A DNA stretch of 60,467 nucleotides. Origin: JBFMDU01 sp034431935. GTDB taxonomy: Bacteria; Chloroflexota; Dehalococcoidia; GIF9; JBFMDU01. Numbering within the stretch: the first letter of the stretch is position 1; each line of letters begins with the position of its first letter. The stretch lies in the NCBI GenBank assembly GCA_034431935.1, contig DAOUCU010000096.1, positions 1 through 60,467 on the forward strand, in the 5' to 3' direction. The notes beneath the pieces are model-generated. The model was not told the DNA's origin and did no database searches. It worked only from the letters and a program-made list of their open reading frames with translations. Below, piece by piece: positions 8,609 to 16,880 of the stretch. The translations under genes were made by a program, and so were the position numbers.

Positions 8609-9565
8609 TTATGGGCCACCCTGCTGGAATGTTTTGGGTGGAGTGGGGCAGGTCTTTTTCGCCGAACACTCGGTCGGACAGGAACCGTCGGCATTGAGTT
8701 CACAGGGCTCGCAATGGATAATAACCTGGCTGTTTGGCAGGCGTCTGCTGATATCCTGCTCGATGAGGTCACATGTCCGGTGTGCTTCTTCTACGGTGAC
8801 TGATTTGGGGAAGACAATGTGCATGTCAATGAAGCGTTGATATCCGGACTTGCGGGTCCTGAGTTCATGGAAGCCGACGATTTGGCTGGTGTGGGCGGTG
8901 ATACAGGCGTTGATGGCTTTGAGCTCATGCTTGGGCAGGCGGGTGTCGAGCAGGGGGCGAAATGATTTGCGAGTGATGCCCCAGGCGGCCTTAACGATGA
9001 GTGCGGCTACACCAATGGCGATGAGCGGGTCTAGGATATGCCAGCCGGTCAGCCATACTGCTATCAGGCCGGCCATCACGCCGGCTGAGGTATAGACATC
9101 GGTAGTGAGATGCCAGGCATCAGCTTCAAGCGCCACAGAATCGGTCCGCCTGGCTACCCGGTGAAGATGCCGCGAGACGATGAAGTTGAATATCGCTGAC
9201 ACACTCATGATAGCAATGCCCAGGCCTAACAATTCAACTTCGGGAACGTGGATAATCTTCTCAATTGCCTCATAGATTATGAAGCCGGCGGCGCCGAAGA
9301 TGAGAATCCCCTCAACGGTGCCGGAGACATTCTCGACCTTGCCGTGGCCGAAATTGTGGGTGGAGTCGGCTGGCTTGGCCGCGACGCGGATACTGAAGAA
9401 GGCAATCAGAGCGGCAAGAAGGTCGACAGCGCTGTGGATTGCTTCAGCCATGACACTTACGCTTCCCATGGCAATGCCGATGACCAGTTTGAAAACAACC
9501 AGCAGGCTGTTCGAAAGAATAGACAGCCCGGCGGCACTGGTCTTGGTTGAAAATGGCTTCAACAT
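8609..9565 (-). CDS. Cation diffusion facilitator (CDF) metal exporter with Cys-rich tail
   Basis: The 318-residue protein has about six membrane helices in residues 10-210 and the two CDF metal-site motifs: A-I-H-S-A-V-D in helix 2 and D-A-W-H-L-T-T-D in helix 5, the HxxxD arrangement typical of Zn/Fe/Cd exporters. A cytoplasmic domain follows (about 215-290). The end is unusual: roughly the last 35 residues carry five cysteines (CEPCELNADGSCPTEC and KKTC), which could act as a metal sensor or chaperone. The substrate metal cannot be decided from sequence; zinc or iron is most likely. It is divergent from the response regulator gene. Confidence 0.92.
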   Translation of the reverse strand: MLKPFSTKTSAAGLSILSNSLLVVFKLVIGIAMGSVSVMAEAIHSAVDLLAALIAFFSIRVAAKPADSTHNFGHGKVENVSGTVEGILIFGAAGFIIYEAIEKIIHVPEVELLGLGIAIMSVSAIFNFIVSRHLHRVARRTDSVALEADAWHLTTDVYTSAGVMAGLIAVWLTGWHILDPLIAIGVAALIVKAAWGITRKSFRPLLDTRLPKHELKAINACITAHTSQIVGFHELRTRKSGYQRFIDMHIVFPKSVTVEEAHRTCDLIEQDISRRLPNSQVIIHCEPCELNADGSCPTECSAKKTCPTPPKTFQQGGP

Positions 9566-9789
9566 CTACTTAGAACCCGTTCTCGCCCGCATAATAACAC
9601 AACACCGTGATAGACTACCTGAATCATAATACGTAACGTCAGTACCCATTTTGGTCTAATGTTACCGGCGGGTAGATGCAGGATTTGACAAGCAGGAAGC
9701 AGAATTCTACTATTCTGATTCGGCGTGGTCAGGCTGTCCGGCTTATCATGCCAACCCGTTCCCCATTTTACCACGTGAGGCTGTAGGCG

Positions 9790-10494
9790 TTGAAGCAGAG
9801 TTTCCGAAGCGGCATCAGTCCGTCAGCCGGTGAGCCGTCGAGGAAGATACGCATATTGATTGCCGACGACCATCCGGCGTTCCGTGACGGTTTATGCCGG
9901 TTGCTTGAGGATGAGTCCGATATTCAAGTGGTCGCCCGCGCCGCCGACGGGGAAGAGGCAATCAGGTTGGTCAAAGAGCTTTCCCCCGAGTTAGCGGTGG
10001 TTGACGTCGCAATGCCGAAGCTTAATGGCATAGAGGTGACCAAACAAATCAGGGCCTGTTATCCCGGGACACAGGTCTTGATTGTCAGCGCCCATAATAT
10101 TGAAGCCTACATGCTGGCCGCGTTGAGGTCGGGAGCCGCGGGGTATCTGCTCAAGACTGCGCCGCTTGCAGAAATTGTTAATGCCATAAGGCTGGTCCAC
10201 TCTGGCGGTGGTGTCTTTGACCTTAAAGCTGGAAGCCGCATGATGAGTCGGCTTGCCAGTCAAAAGGGAGAAGGCCGTTCCGGCCAGACGCTTCATGCCA
10301 GGGAGCTTGAGGTACTGAAGCTTGTAGCTAAGGGTATGGGTAATAAAGAAGTCGCCAGGAACCTGGTGATCAGCGAGCGGACAGTACACACTCATCTGAT
10401 TAACATCTTCCGTAAGCTGAACGTTGGCTCACGCACTGAGGCCGTCCTTTACGCTCTCAGGGAGGGGTGGCTGGCACTGGAAGACCTGCCCTGA
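9790..10494 (+). CDS. NarL/FixJ-type response regulator
   Basis: Residues about 20-140 form a receiver domain (acidic pair D26-D27, phospho-acceptor D72 in VVDVAMP, and K122 in LLKTAP). Residues about 165-230 form a LuxR-type helix-turn-helix (ARELEVLKLVAKGMGNKEVA, ISERTVHTHLINI). The start appears to be TTG at 9790, giving a 20-residue leader before the receiver; a later start is possible. The histidine kinase follows 12 bases downstream, so the two form a two-component pair. The regulated genes are not evident. Confidence 0.93.
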   Translation: MKQSFRSGISPSAGEPSRKIRILIADDHPAFRDGLCRLLEDESDIQVVARAADGEEAIRLVKELSPELAVVDVAMPKLNGIEVTKQIRACYPGTQVLIVSAHNIEAYMLAALRSGAAGYLLKTAPLAEIVNAIRLVHSGGGVFDLKAGSRMMSRLASQKGEGRSGQTLHARELEVLKLVAKGMGNKEVARNLVISERTVHTHLINIFRKLNVGSRTEAVLYALREGWLALEDLP

Positions 10495-10506
10495 TCGGGT
10501 GTTCTA

Positions 10507-12471
10507 ATGGCTGACCGCGGGCAGATATTCGAAATGCGTCGGGCGTCGCATCGCCTCCTGAGGATAACGAGTGTTCACTCCAGCATGCACCCGCTGCTGC
10601 AGGCTTTTCTCAAGGAGACGCTGAAGTCGTTCAAGTTTGGAGCCGGCGGCATTAGACTACGTGACGACTCAGGGATTATGCCGTTCGCAGTTTATGAAGG
10701 TTTTAATCAACGTTTTCTTGATTGCGAGGCGGTTCTCTCACTGCGCTCTCATCGGAGCATGTGCCTACGTGTGATGGACAAGGCTGTCGACATCGGCCCG
10801 TCGAACTTTACCAAAGGAGGTACTTTTTATGCCGGAAGTATAAGCCGTTTTCTGGGCCGTCTTTCTGAAACGGATAGGCGAAAGTTGTGCAAACTATGCG
10901 GTCAGTTCGGGTACGAGTCAATCCTGCTGGCGCCGATCCAGCTCGGGCACCGCAACATCGGGTTACTCCATCTGACGAGCAATAACCGGGACTTGCTTTC
11001 ACGGCATGCCCTTGATGTTATTGACAGGGCTGTGATACAGCTCGGTACAGCTATCCAGCGAGTCAGAGCTGAGGAAGCGTTGCGGGAATCCGAAGCGCGC
11101 TACCGCGACCTGTTCGACAACGCCAGCGATGCAATCATTGTTCGCGATCTCAAAGGGAACATCATTGAGGTAAACCGCGCCGCGGTCGCACTCACCGGCT
11201 ACCAGGTCGAGGAGCTTCTGCAAACTAATATCTTTCAACTGTTGACGCCAATAGGCTTTCAAATCACCATGGCCAAGCAGAAATCTCTGCTCTTCGACGG
11301 GGTTCCCACGGAACGATTCGAATTGGAGCTTGTCCGTAAGGACGGGACCAGGGCGGTGATAGAGTCGGTCACCCGGCTCATTACTAAGGACGACCAACCT
11401 GTGGCCATCGAAGCGATGGTGCGCGATATTACCCAGCGCAAACGTATGGAGCTTGATCTTGCGGAGAGCGAGAAAAACTTCCGAGCGCTGGCTGAGCACT
11501 CAAGTGACGGTATTCTGGTGATGACGTTCAAGGGCCGCTATATCTACGCCAACCGGGCGGCGGCGGAGATTACCGGCTATCGTGTCGCCGAGCTGCTTAA
11601 GATGCATGTCAAAACGCTGACACATCCCGGGGAGCACCATAAAATAATCGAAAGAGCCAGACGCCGGCGCGAAGGCAAGCCGATAGAAAGACAATTTGAA
11701 ACCGTCTTCGTGCGTAAGGATGGCAAGAGTCTGCCGGTAGAGCTGGCGCTGACTAGGACGGTATGGTACGGCCAGCCGTCGGTAATCGTCATTTTCCGGG
11801 ATATTGTTGAGCGCAAGCGGCTGAGAAACTATGTCACTGAGGTTGTCAAGGCACAGGAGGAAGAGCGCAAGCGTATCGCTCGGGAACTGCATGATGAGAC
11901 CATTCAGTCACTGGCGGCTCTATCGCTCGATATTCAGGCCGCGACCAGAATCAGACCGCGGCCTCCCGAGGCAATTCTGCATCGTCTTGATGATTTGCGC
12001 CGCCGAACTAATGCAATTATTGACGGCGTAAGGCGCTTCAGCTATGAACTGAGGCCGGACGTGCTGGACCAGCTAGGACTGATTGCGGCGCTTGAGGTGT
12101 TGACTAATGACCTGAGGAAGGATGCCGGCATCCGGGCGCATGTGGAGGTTATCGGTGTAGAGAGACGTCTTGCCCCCGACCTCGAGGTGGCCCTGTTCCG
12201 GATTGTCCAAGAGGCTTTGCAGAACGTCAGGAAGCATTCTATGGCCACCAACGTAGTGGTGACCGTCGTCTTCGAGATGGATTCGGTAAGGCTGGAAGTG
12301 ACCGATAACGGCCAAGGATTTGAGGTCGTTGATAGTCTCAGCGAACTGGCGGCACACGGCAAGTTCGGGCTGGTTGGTATGGAGGAGAGGGTCAGGCTGT
12401 TCGACGGCAGGCTCAAGATACAGTCGCAGCCAAGCAAGGGTACGACCATATCGGCTGAAGTCGCAGGGTAG
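10507..12471 (+). CDS. PAS/GAF sensor histidine kinase, NarX/DesK-like (HisKA_3)
   Basis: The 654-residue kinase has no obvious membrane segment and should be cytoplasmic. Order of domains: GAF-like region (about 20-185), PAS 1 (about 195-312, starting SEARYRDLFDNASDA), PAS 2 (about 317-440), HisKA_3 dimerisation helix with H462 in IARELHDETIQSL, and HATPase_c (about 555-652, with DNGQGF and GLVGMEERV). The GAF-like part contains CKLC near residues 128-131, which might bind a cofactor or metal, but this is speculative. It partners the regulator directly upstream. The two PAS domains suggest sensing of a small ligand, redox state or oxygen. Confidence 0.93.
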   Translation: MADRGQIFEMRRASHRLLRITSVHSSMHPLLQAFLKETLKSFKFGAGGIRLRDDSGIMPFAVYEGFNQRFLDCEAVLSLRSHRSMCLRVMDKAVDIGPSNFTKGGTFYAGSISRFLGRLSETDRRKLCKLCGQFGYESILLAPIQLGHRNIGLLHLTSNNRDLLSRHALDVIDRAVIQLGTAIQRVRAEEALRESEARYRDLFDNASDAIIVRDLKGNIIEVNRAAVALTGYQVEELLQTNIFQLLTPIGFQITMAKQKSLLFDGVPTERFELELVRKDGTRAVIESVTRLITKDDQPVAIEAMVRDITQRKRMELDLAESEKNFRALAEHSSDGILVMTFKGRYIYANRAAAEITGYRVAELLKMHVKTLTHPGEHHKIIERARRRREGKPIERQFETVFVRKDGKSLPVELALTRTVWYGQPSVIVIFRDIVERKRLRNYVTEVVKAQEEERKRIARELHDETIQSLAALSLDIQAATRIRPRPPEAILHRLDDLRRRTNAIIDGVRRFSYELRPDVLDQLGLIAALEVLTNDLRKDAGIRAHVEVIGVERRLAPDLEVALFRIVQEALQNVRKHSMATNVVVTVVFEMDSVRLEVTDNGQGFEVVDSLSELAAHGKFGLVGMEERVRLFDGRLKIQSQPSKGTTISAEVAG

Positions 12472-12546
12472 CGGGGTCCAGTATCAGCCTGATGACAGGG
12501 GGCTGCCATTTTCGGCGTGTAAGACAGTGCGTCCGATTTGTGGAGT

Positions 12547-12597
12547 CGAAATCGACGGAATAGTCGATTTCGCGCCGTTTGGATAATAGACTATAAT
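12547..12597 (+). promoter_or_regulatory. Candidate promoter with palindromic operator upstream of tandem hemE
   Basis: A perfect 10-base inverted repeat, CGAAATCGAC (12547-12556) and GTCGATTTCG (12563-12572), lies just upstream of a consensus -10 hexamer TATAAT (12592-12597). The palindrome's right arm covers the position where a -35 box would fall (about 12569-12574), and no good -35 match is present. That is the arrangement of an operator or activator site. It is about 125 bases before the first hemE start. The same repeat could also form an RNA hairpin terminating the kinase operon, but no T-run follows. Confidence 0.5.
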
Positions 12598-12722
12598 ATT
12601 TACTGGAATCCTGCCTCGTCCTCGCAGTTCGTGCTCTTATGGTCGGCACTTGCCGGGCTCGGTTTCCCTGCCGATGCACTGTGTGACGCGGCTGGTGCAA
12701 ATATCCCGCCATCGGAGGAACG

Positions 12723-13763
12723 GTGAACGATACGATCCTGCGGGCCTGCCTCGGCGAAGAAGTGCCTTATACCCCGGTCTGGATACTGAGGCAGTCAGGG
12801 AGACATCTTCCGCAGTTCCGTAGACTGCTCAAGAAGTGGGGTTTTCTCAACCTTTGCAAGAAGCCTGAACTCATTGCCGAGGTCACCATGCTCCCGGTTG
12901 ACCTGCTTGGAGTGGATGCGGCTCAGGCTTTTTCTGACATACTGACCGCAGTCGAGCCTATGGGAATGGAGCTCGATTATTCCACCGAGGCGGTACCACG
13001 CTTCAAGAATCCGGTCAGAACCCAGCTGGATATTGACCACCTTGTCGTGCCCAGCGCCGAAGATGAGCTGAAGTACCGGATGGAGGCCATTAAAATACTT
13101 CGCCGTGAGCTCAGGGATAGGGTGCCTCTGCTCGGTTTCGCCGGCGGCCCGTTTACCGTAGCCGCATATATGATAGAGGGTGGCCCTTCAAGTCGTTTTA
13201 TCAACACCAAGCGTATGATGTTCCAGGGACCTGATCTGTTCCATCGCCTGATGCGGAAGGTGACATCTCTAACGGGCGACTACCTGCGCGCTCAGGTACG
13301 TGCCGGAGCCCAGGCAGTGACGGTTTTTGATACCTGGGCCGGAATGCTGTCCGAGCGCGATTTCGTCGAGTACGCTCTGCCGTACGTTCGGAGTATCGTC
13401 AGGACTGTATCCGTGGAGAAAGCGCCGGTTATGTATTTCACTAACGGGTGCGCTCATCTTATTGACCAGATACGCGAGTCCGGCGTCGATGTGCTGGGTA
13501 TAGACTGGCGGGTAAGCCTTGCTCAGGTTATTGCCAGGCTGGGTGGGAGAATGTCAGTTCAGGGCAATCTTGACCCTTTCGCTCTATTCCTGCCGGTTCG
13601 AAAGCTCGAAGAGCGTGTCAAGGAAATACTCGATGCCGGACGGAAGGCGAGAGGCCATATTTTTAACCTCGGCGATGGTATCTTTCCCGAGGTGCCGCTG
13701 GATAACGTGTTGGCAATGGTGGAAGCCGTCCATCGCCTGAGCCGGCGCCAGGCAATTCCATAA
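12723..13763 (+). CDS. hemE: Uroporphyrinogen decarboxylase, copy 1
   Basis: The 346-residue protein aligns along its whole length with HemE, which converts uroporphyrinogen III to coproporphyrinogen III. Conserved pocket residues are R23 and R27 (RQSGR), D72 (FSDILTAVEPMG) and Y149 (AAYMIEGG). The family motif NLGHG reads NLGDG here, so the position of human H339 is D318. It starts with GTG at 12723 after CGGAGGAACG. A second copy follows 13 bases downstream. Whether this copy serves heme, siroheme or cobamide synthesis, or another substrate, cannot be told from sequence. The UroD superfamily also contains corrinoid methyltransferases, but the RQxGR motif here favours a decarboxylase. Confidence 0.9.
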   Translation: MNDTILRACLGEEVPYTPVWILRQSGRHLPQFRRLLKKWGFLNLCKKPELIAEVTMLPVDLLGVDAAQAFSDILTAVEPMGMELDYSTEAVPRFKNPVRTQLDIDHLVVPSAEDELKYRMEAIKILRRELRDRVPLLGFAGGPFTVAAYMIEGGPSSRFINTKRMMFQGPDLFHRLMRKVTSLTGDYLRAQVRAGAQAVTVFDTWAGMLSERDFVEYALPYVRSIVRTVSVEKAPVMYFTNGCAHLIDQIRESGVDVLGIDWRVSLAQVIARLGGRMSVQGNLDPFALFLPVRKLEERVKEILDAGRKARGHIFNLGDGIFPEVPLDNVLAMVEAVHRLSRRQAIP

Positions 13764-13776
13764 TCAAGGAGATAAG

Positions 13777-14808
13777 ATGAACGACACTTTCCTGAAAGCA
13801 TGCCGCGGGGAGAAGGTACCTTACACTCCGGTCTGGATAATGAGGCAGGCCGGTCGGTTTCTGGCTGAGTACCGGAGGATACAGAAAAGAGCTGATTTTA
13901 TGACCATGTGCAAGACTCCGGAACTTGCGGCCGAGGTGACGCTACTGCCGGTAAATCTGCTGGGAGTCGATGCCGCGATATTCTTCTCGGATATTCTGAC
14001 CACGGTCGAGCCAATGGGTATGGAACTGAAGTTTTTTCCTGATAAAGGTCCATTGTTCGTGAATCCGATACGAACGGTGGCAGATATTGACCGGCTGGTG
14101 GTGTTCGACCCTGAAGACAAACTCGCCTTTGTCCCGCAGGCGGTGAAGATACTGGTGAAAGAACTCAAGAACAAGGTGCCGCTGATAGGGTTTGCCGGGG
14201 CGCCGTTCACTATGGCCGCGTTTATGGTCGAAGGCGCAGGTTCACCGAGGTACTTGATAACCAAGCGAATGTTGTTTGAAGAGCCAAAGGCATTCCACAA
14301 ATTGCTGGATAAGATAAGCAGGCTGACGACGGCATATATGAAGTCGCAAATAAACGCCGGGGCGTCGGCGGTAATGCTTTTCGACACCTGCGCCGGACAA
14401 CTCGGTCCGGCCGACTACACCGAGTTCAACCTGCCCTACGTTCAGAAGATAGTCAAGGCCTTGAAACCAACAGGCGTACCGGTAATTTACTACGCTAACG
14501 GATGCGGTGGCTTAGCGGAACTGGTTGGCAAATCAGGCGCCGATGTTATTGGTGTTGACTGGCGCATCTCTCTGGACCAGGCGGTTAAACGCCTCGGTAA
14601 GGGTATTTCGGTTCAGGGCAATCTTGAGCCGCAGGTGCTATTTGCCAGTAAAAAGAAGATTGAAGAGCGAGTTAAAGATGTCCTCGATGGTGGGTCCAGA
14701 GCCAGGGGTCATATTTTTAACCTTGGCGATGGCATACTGCCGGACACTCCGGTAGAGAACGTCAGGTTCTTAATCGATGCAGTCCATCGTCTCAGCCGGC
14801 GGAGGTAA
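13777..14808 (+). CDS. hemE: Uroporphyrinogen decarboxylase, copy 2 (diverged paralogue)
   Basis: The 343-residue protein is collinear with copy 1 just upstream and clearly paralogous, so the pair comes from a tandem duplication, though they differ at many positions. R23 and R27 (RQAGR) and D72 are kept. The active-site Tyr (Y149 in copy 1, Y164 in human UROD) is Phe (AAFMVEG), and the NLGHG histidine is again Asp (NLGDG, D318). It starts at ATG 13777 after AAGGAG. It may be a decarboxylase with changed substrate preference or a partner of copy 1. The MFS transporter downstream may belong to the same transcript (34-base gap). Confidence 0.88.
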   Translation: MNDTFLKACRGEKVPYTPVWIMRQAGRFLAEYRRIQKRADFMTMCKTPELAAEVTLLPVNLLGVDAAIFFSDILTTVEPMGMELKFFPDKGPLFVNPIRTVADIDRLVVFDPEDKLAFVPQAVKILVKELKNKVPLIGFAGAPFTMAAFMVEGAGSPRYLITKRMLFEEPKAFHKLLDKISRLTTAYMKSQINAGASAVMLFDTCAGQLGPADYTEFNLPYVQKIVKALKPTGVPVIYYANGCGGLAELVGKSGADVIGVDWRISLDQAVKRLGKGISVQGNLEPQVLFASKKKIEERVKDVLDGGSRARGHIFNLGDGILPDTPVENVRFLIDAVHRLSRRR

Positions 14809-14842
14809 TCCGGGATAGGGTCGGGACGAGTATTACTCAGTA

Positions 14843-16072
14843 ATGACAATCAAAAAAATTTTCCCCATCATCGGGCTGGCCACCTTCGCCAGCATGCTGG
14901 GGATTGGAATAGTCGCGCCATTCATACCGCTGTATGCCAGGAGCCTTGGCGCCAGCGGGTTCATGATTGGCGTCGTCCTTGCCGGGTATTCTATCTCGAA
15001 AGCCGTGGTTATGCCGTTTATCGGGAATTATTCCGACCGTAAGGGCCGGAAGCTCTTTTTGATGGTGGGCCTGGGTTGCTACGCTCTGCTTTCTCTCGCC
15101 TATATTTGGGGGACTAATGTTTACCTGCTGGCTTTGATTCGCATTGTGCATGGTATGGCTGGCGGCATGGTCCTTCCGGTTGCCCGGGCGTGGATAGGTG
15201 ATGTTACGCCGGGAGGTGAAGAGGGGACCTGGCAGGGCTACTTCAATACGGTCTGGTTTGGTGGCATGGGATTCGGGCCTGTCATGGGTGGCATATTGAA
15301 CGATCACTTCGGCATGTCGGCCGCTTTTATCGCCATGGGGGGATTAAGCCTGTTGGCGTTTATTGGTGTTGTCGTATTCCTCCCTGAAGTGCAGCAATTG
15401 AAGTCCAGACAGCGTCCGAAGGTGTCATTTAAGAAGATGGGGGCCAGCGGTGTCTTTCGCGGCGTTTTTAGCCTTAAGGTGCTGGAGAGTATCGGACGGC
15501 GCAGTTTCTTCGCCTTTCTGCCTATCTTTGCTGGTGTCTATCTCGGTCTCAGTACCACTCAGATAGGACTTCTGATTACAGCAGACACCGTTGTCACCTC
15601 GCTTCTCCAGGCGCCGGCAGGTAAACTGAGCGATATAATCAACAGGCGAGCGCTTATTGTCATAGCCAGTTTCCTTGGTGGGTTATACATGGCTCTGACA
15701 CCCATGACAACTAATTTTTGGTGGTTGCTGAGCGTCATCGTAATCGCTGGCCTCAGGGCGGCGATAACCTCCGGGGGAACATCAGCGCTGATGGTCGAAG
15801 AAGGGCGCAAGTTTGGAATGGGCTCGACTATGGCGATGTTATCCATGGCGATATCCATCGGTGAGGGTATTGGGCCGCTGTTCGGTGGGGTTGTTGTCGA
15901 CCAGATTGGTGTTACCGGTAATTTCTATGTGTCCGCCGGGATGATGGTGCTGGCCGGAGCTATTTTTTTGTGGTTTACCCGCTCGAAGAAGCACGCTGTT
16001 CCGGCGGAAGCTGGCGCGATGGGAAAAGGAGGGCCGAAATCTGTTGTTATCGGGGAGGAGGATGTAGGCTAG
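14843..16072 (+). CDS. MFS transporter
   Basis: This 409-residue protein has about 12 hydrophobic segments and the MFS loop-2 motif GNYSDRKGRKLF at residues about 60-72, repeated in weaker form in the second half (GKLSDIINRRAL). The C-terminal 30 residues are hydrophilic. It resembles drug/proton antiporters of the TetA/Bmr type, but no substrate can be assigned. Thirty-four bases separate it from hemE copy 2, so a tetrapyrrole-related cargo is possible but unproven. It converges with cbiK on the other strand. Confidence 0.88.
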   Translation: MTIKKIFPIIGLATFASMLGIGIVAPFIPLYARSLGASGFMIGVVLAGYSISKAVVMPFIGNYSDRKGRKLFLMVGLGCYALLSLAYIWGTNVYLLALIRIVHGMAGGMVLPVARAWIGDVTPGGEEGTWQGYFNTVWFGGMGFGPVMGGILNDHFGMSAAFIAMGGLSLLAFIGVVVFLPEVQQLKSRQRPKVSFKKMGASGVFRGVFSLKVLESIGRRSFFAFLPIFAGVYLGLSTTQIGLLITADTVVTSLLQAPAGKLSDIINRRALIVIASFLGGLYMALTPMTTNFWWLLSVIVIAGLRAAITSGGTSALMVEEGRKFGMGSTMAMLSMAISIGEGIGPLFGGVVVDQIGVTGNFYVSAGMMVLAGAIFLWFTRSKKHAVPAEAGAMGKGGPKSVVIGEEDVG

Positions 16073-16079
16073 CCCTGAG

Positions 16080-16862
16080 CTACTTTAACCTCGCCAGTGT
16101 CCAGTCGATAGATTCTGCCCAGATGTTCATGACTGCCTGGTTACTGCCCAGACCGCCCTCCGCACTTGCGGGCAGGCCGAGCTGGCTCTTATAGGTATTG
16201 GGGCCGTCGCCCATAATATCTCTGGTGATGTGTTCGCCGGATACAATCAGCATCGGGATGAACTTCACTCTCTTGAAGCCGGACTTCTTGATCTGGGCAA
16301 AGGCCGCTTCCGTTCCCGGCGGGCCTTCAAGAGTTACCAGAAAAACTCCCCGGTAGTGCTTGCGCACGTACTTTTCCATAAGCAGAAGCTGGGCATTGTA
16401 GCCCGGATGCTTAGCGTTGCCATGACTGCATAGTACCGTAGCCGTTTCACTATCACCGAATTTCGGCTCAAGTGCGCGAGCGACTCTTTCGATGTTGTCC
16501 GGGGGGGCCAGAAGTGGATAGCCGTACTCGATGTCCAGTCCCTCGGCAGGTGTAGTGAGGGCATCGCTGTACTCGCTTCCCGTCATGACCAGCAAGCTCT
16601 GGACTGAGGCCTTTGATACCCCTTCACGGCGGAGGTCGTCGTAGACTTCTTCCAGATTCTGTACCGGGACTTTTCGCTCGAACATTGTGTTGCGGCCGGA
16701 CTCTCTCAGCTTCTTAAGAATGAATTCTGAGGTAAGGGCCCACCTGACGTCGTGGGCCGGGTAGCGTTGGCGGACCAAAGTGTCAACGTCTTCGAGGTTC
16801 TTCTGACCTTCGGGTGAGGTGCTGCCGAAGATGGTGATAACGATGACCGGGGGTTTGTTCAT
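16080..16862 (-). CDS. cbiK: Sirohydrochlorin cobaltochelatase, CbiK type
   Basis: The 260-residue protein fits the class II chelatase CbiK, which inserts cobalt into sirohydrochlorin early in anaerobic cobamide synthesis (some members insert iron to make siroheme). The two metal-binding histidines are visible as H147 in VLCSHGNAKHPGYN and H211 in MLIVSGEHITRDIMGD. No signal peptide is present, so it is cytoplasmic, unlike the periplasmic CbiK-P of Desulfovibrio. It is the last gene of the minus-strand run that includes a TAXI protein 18 bases upstream. No other cbi genes are in the window. Confidence 0.9.
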   Translation of the reverse strand: MNKPPVIVITIFGSTSPEGQKNLEDVDTLVRQRYPAHDVRWALTSEFILKKLRESGRNTMFERKVPVQNLEEVYDDLRREGVSKASVQSLLVMTGSEYSDALTTPAEGLDIEYGYPLLAPPDNIERVARALEPKFGDSETATVLCSHGNAKHPGYNAQLLLMEKYVRKHYRGVFLVTLEGPPGTEAAFAQIKKSGFKRVKFIPMLIVSGEHITRDIMGDGPNTYKSQLGLPASAEGGLGSNQAVMNIWAESIDWTLARLK

Positions 16863-16880
16863 TGTTGATTGGCTCCCTTG

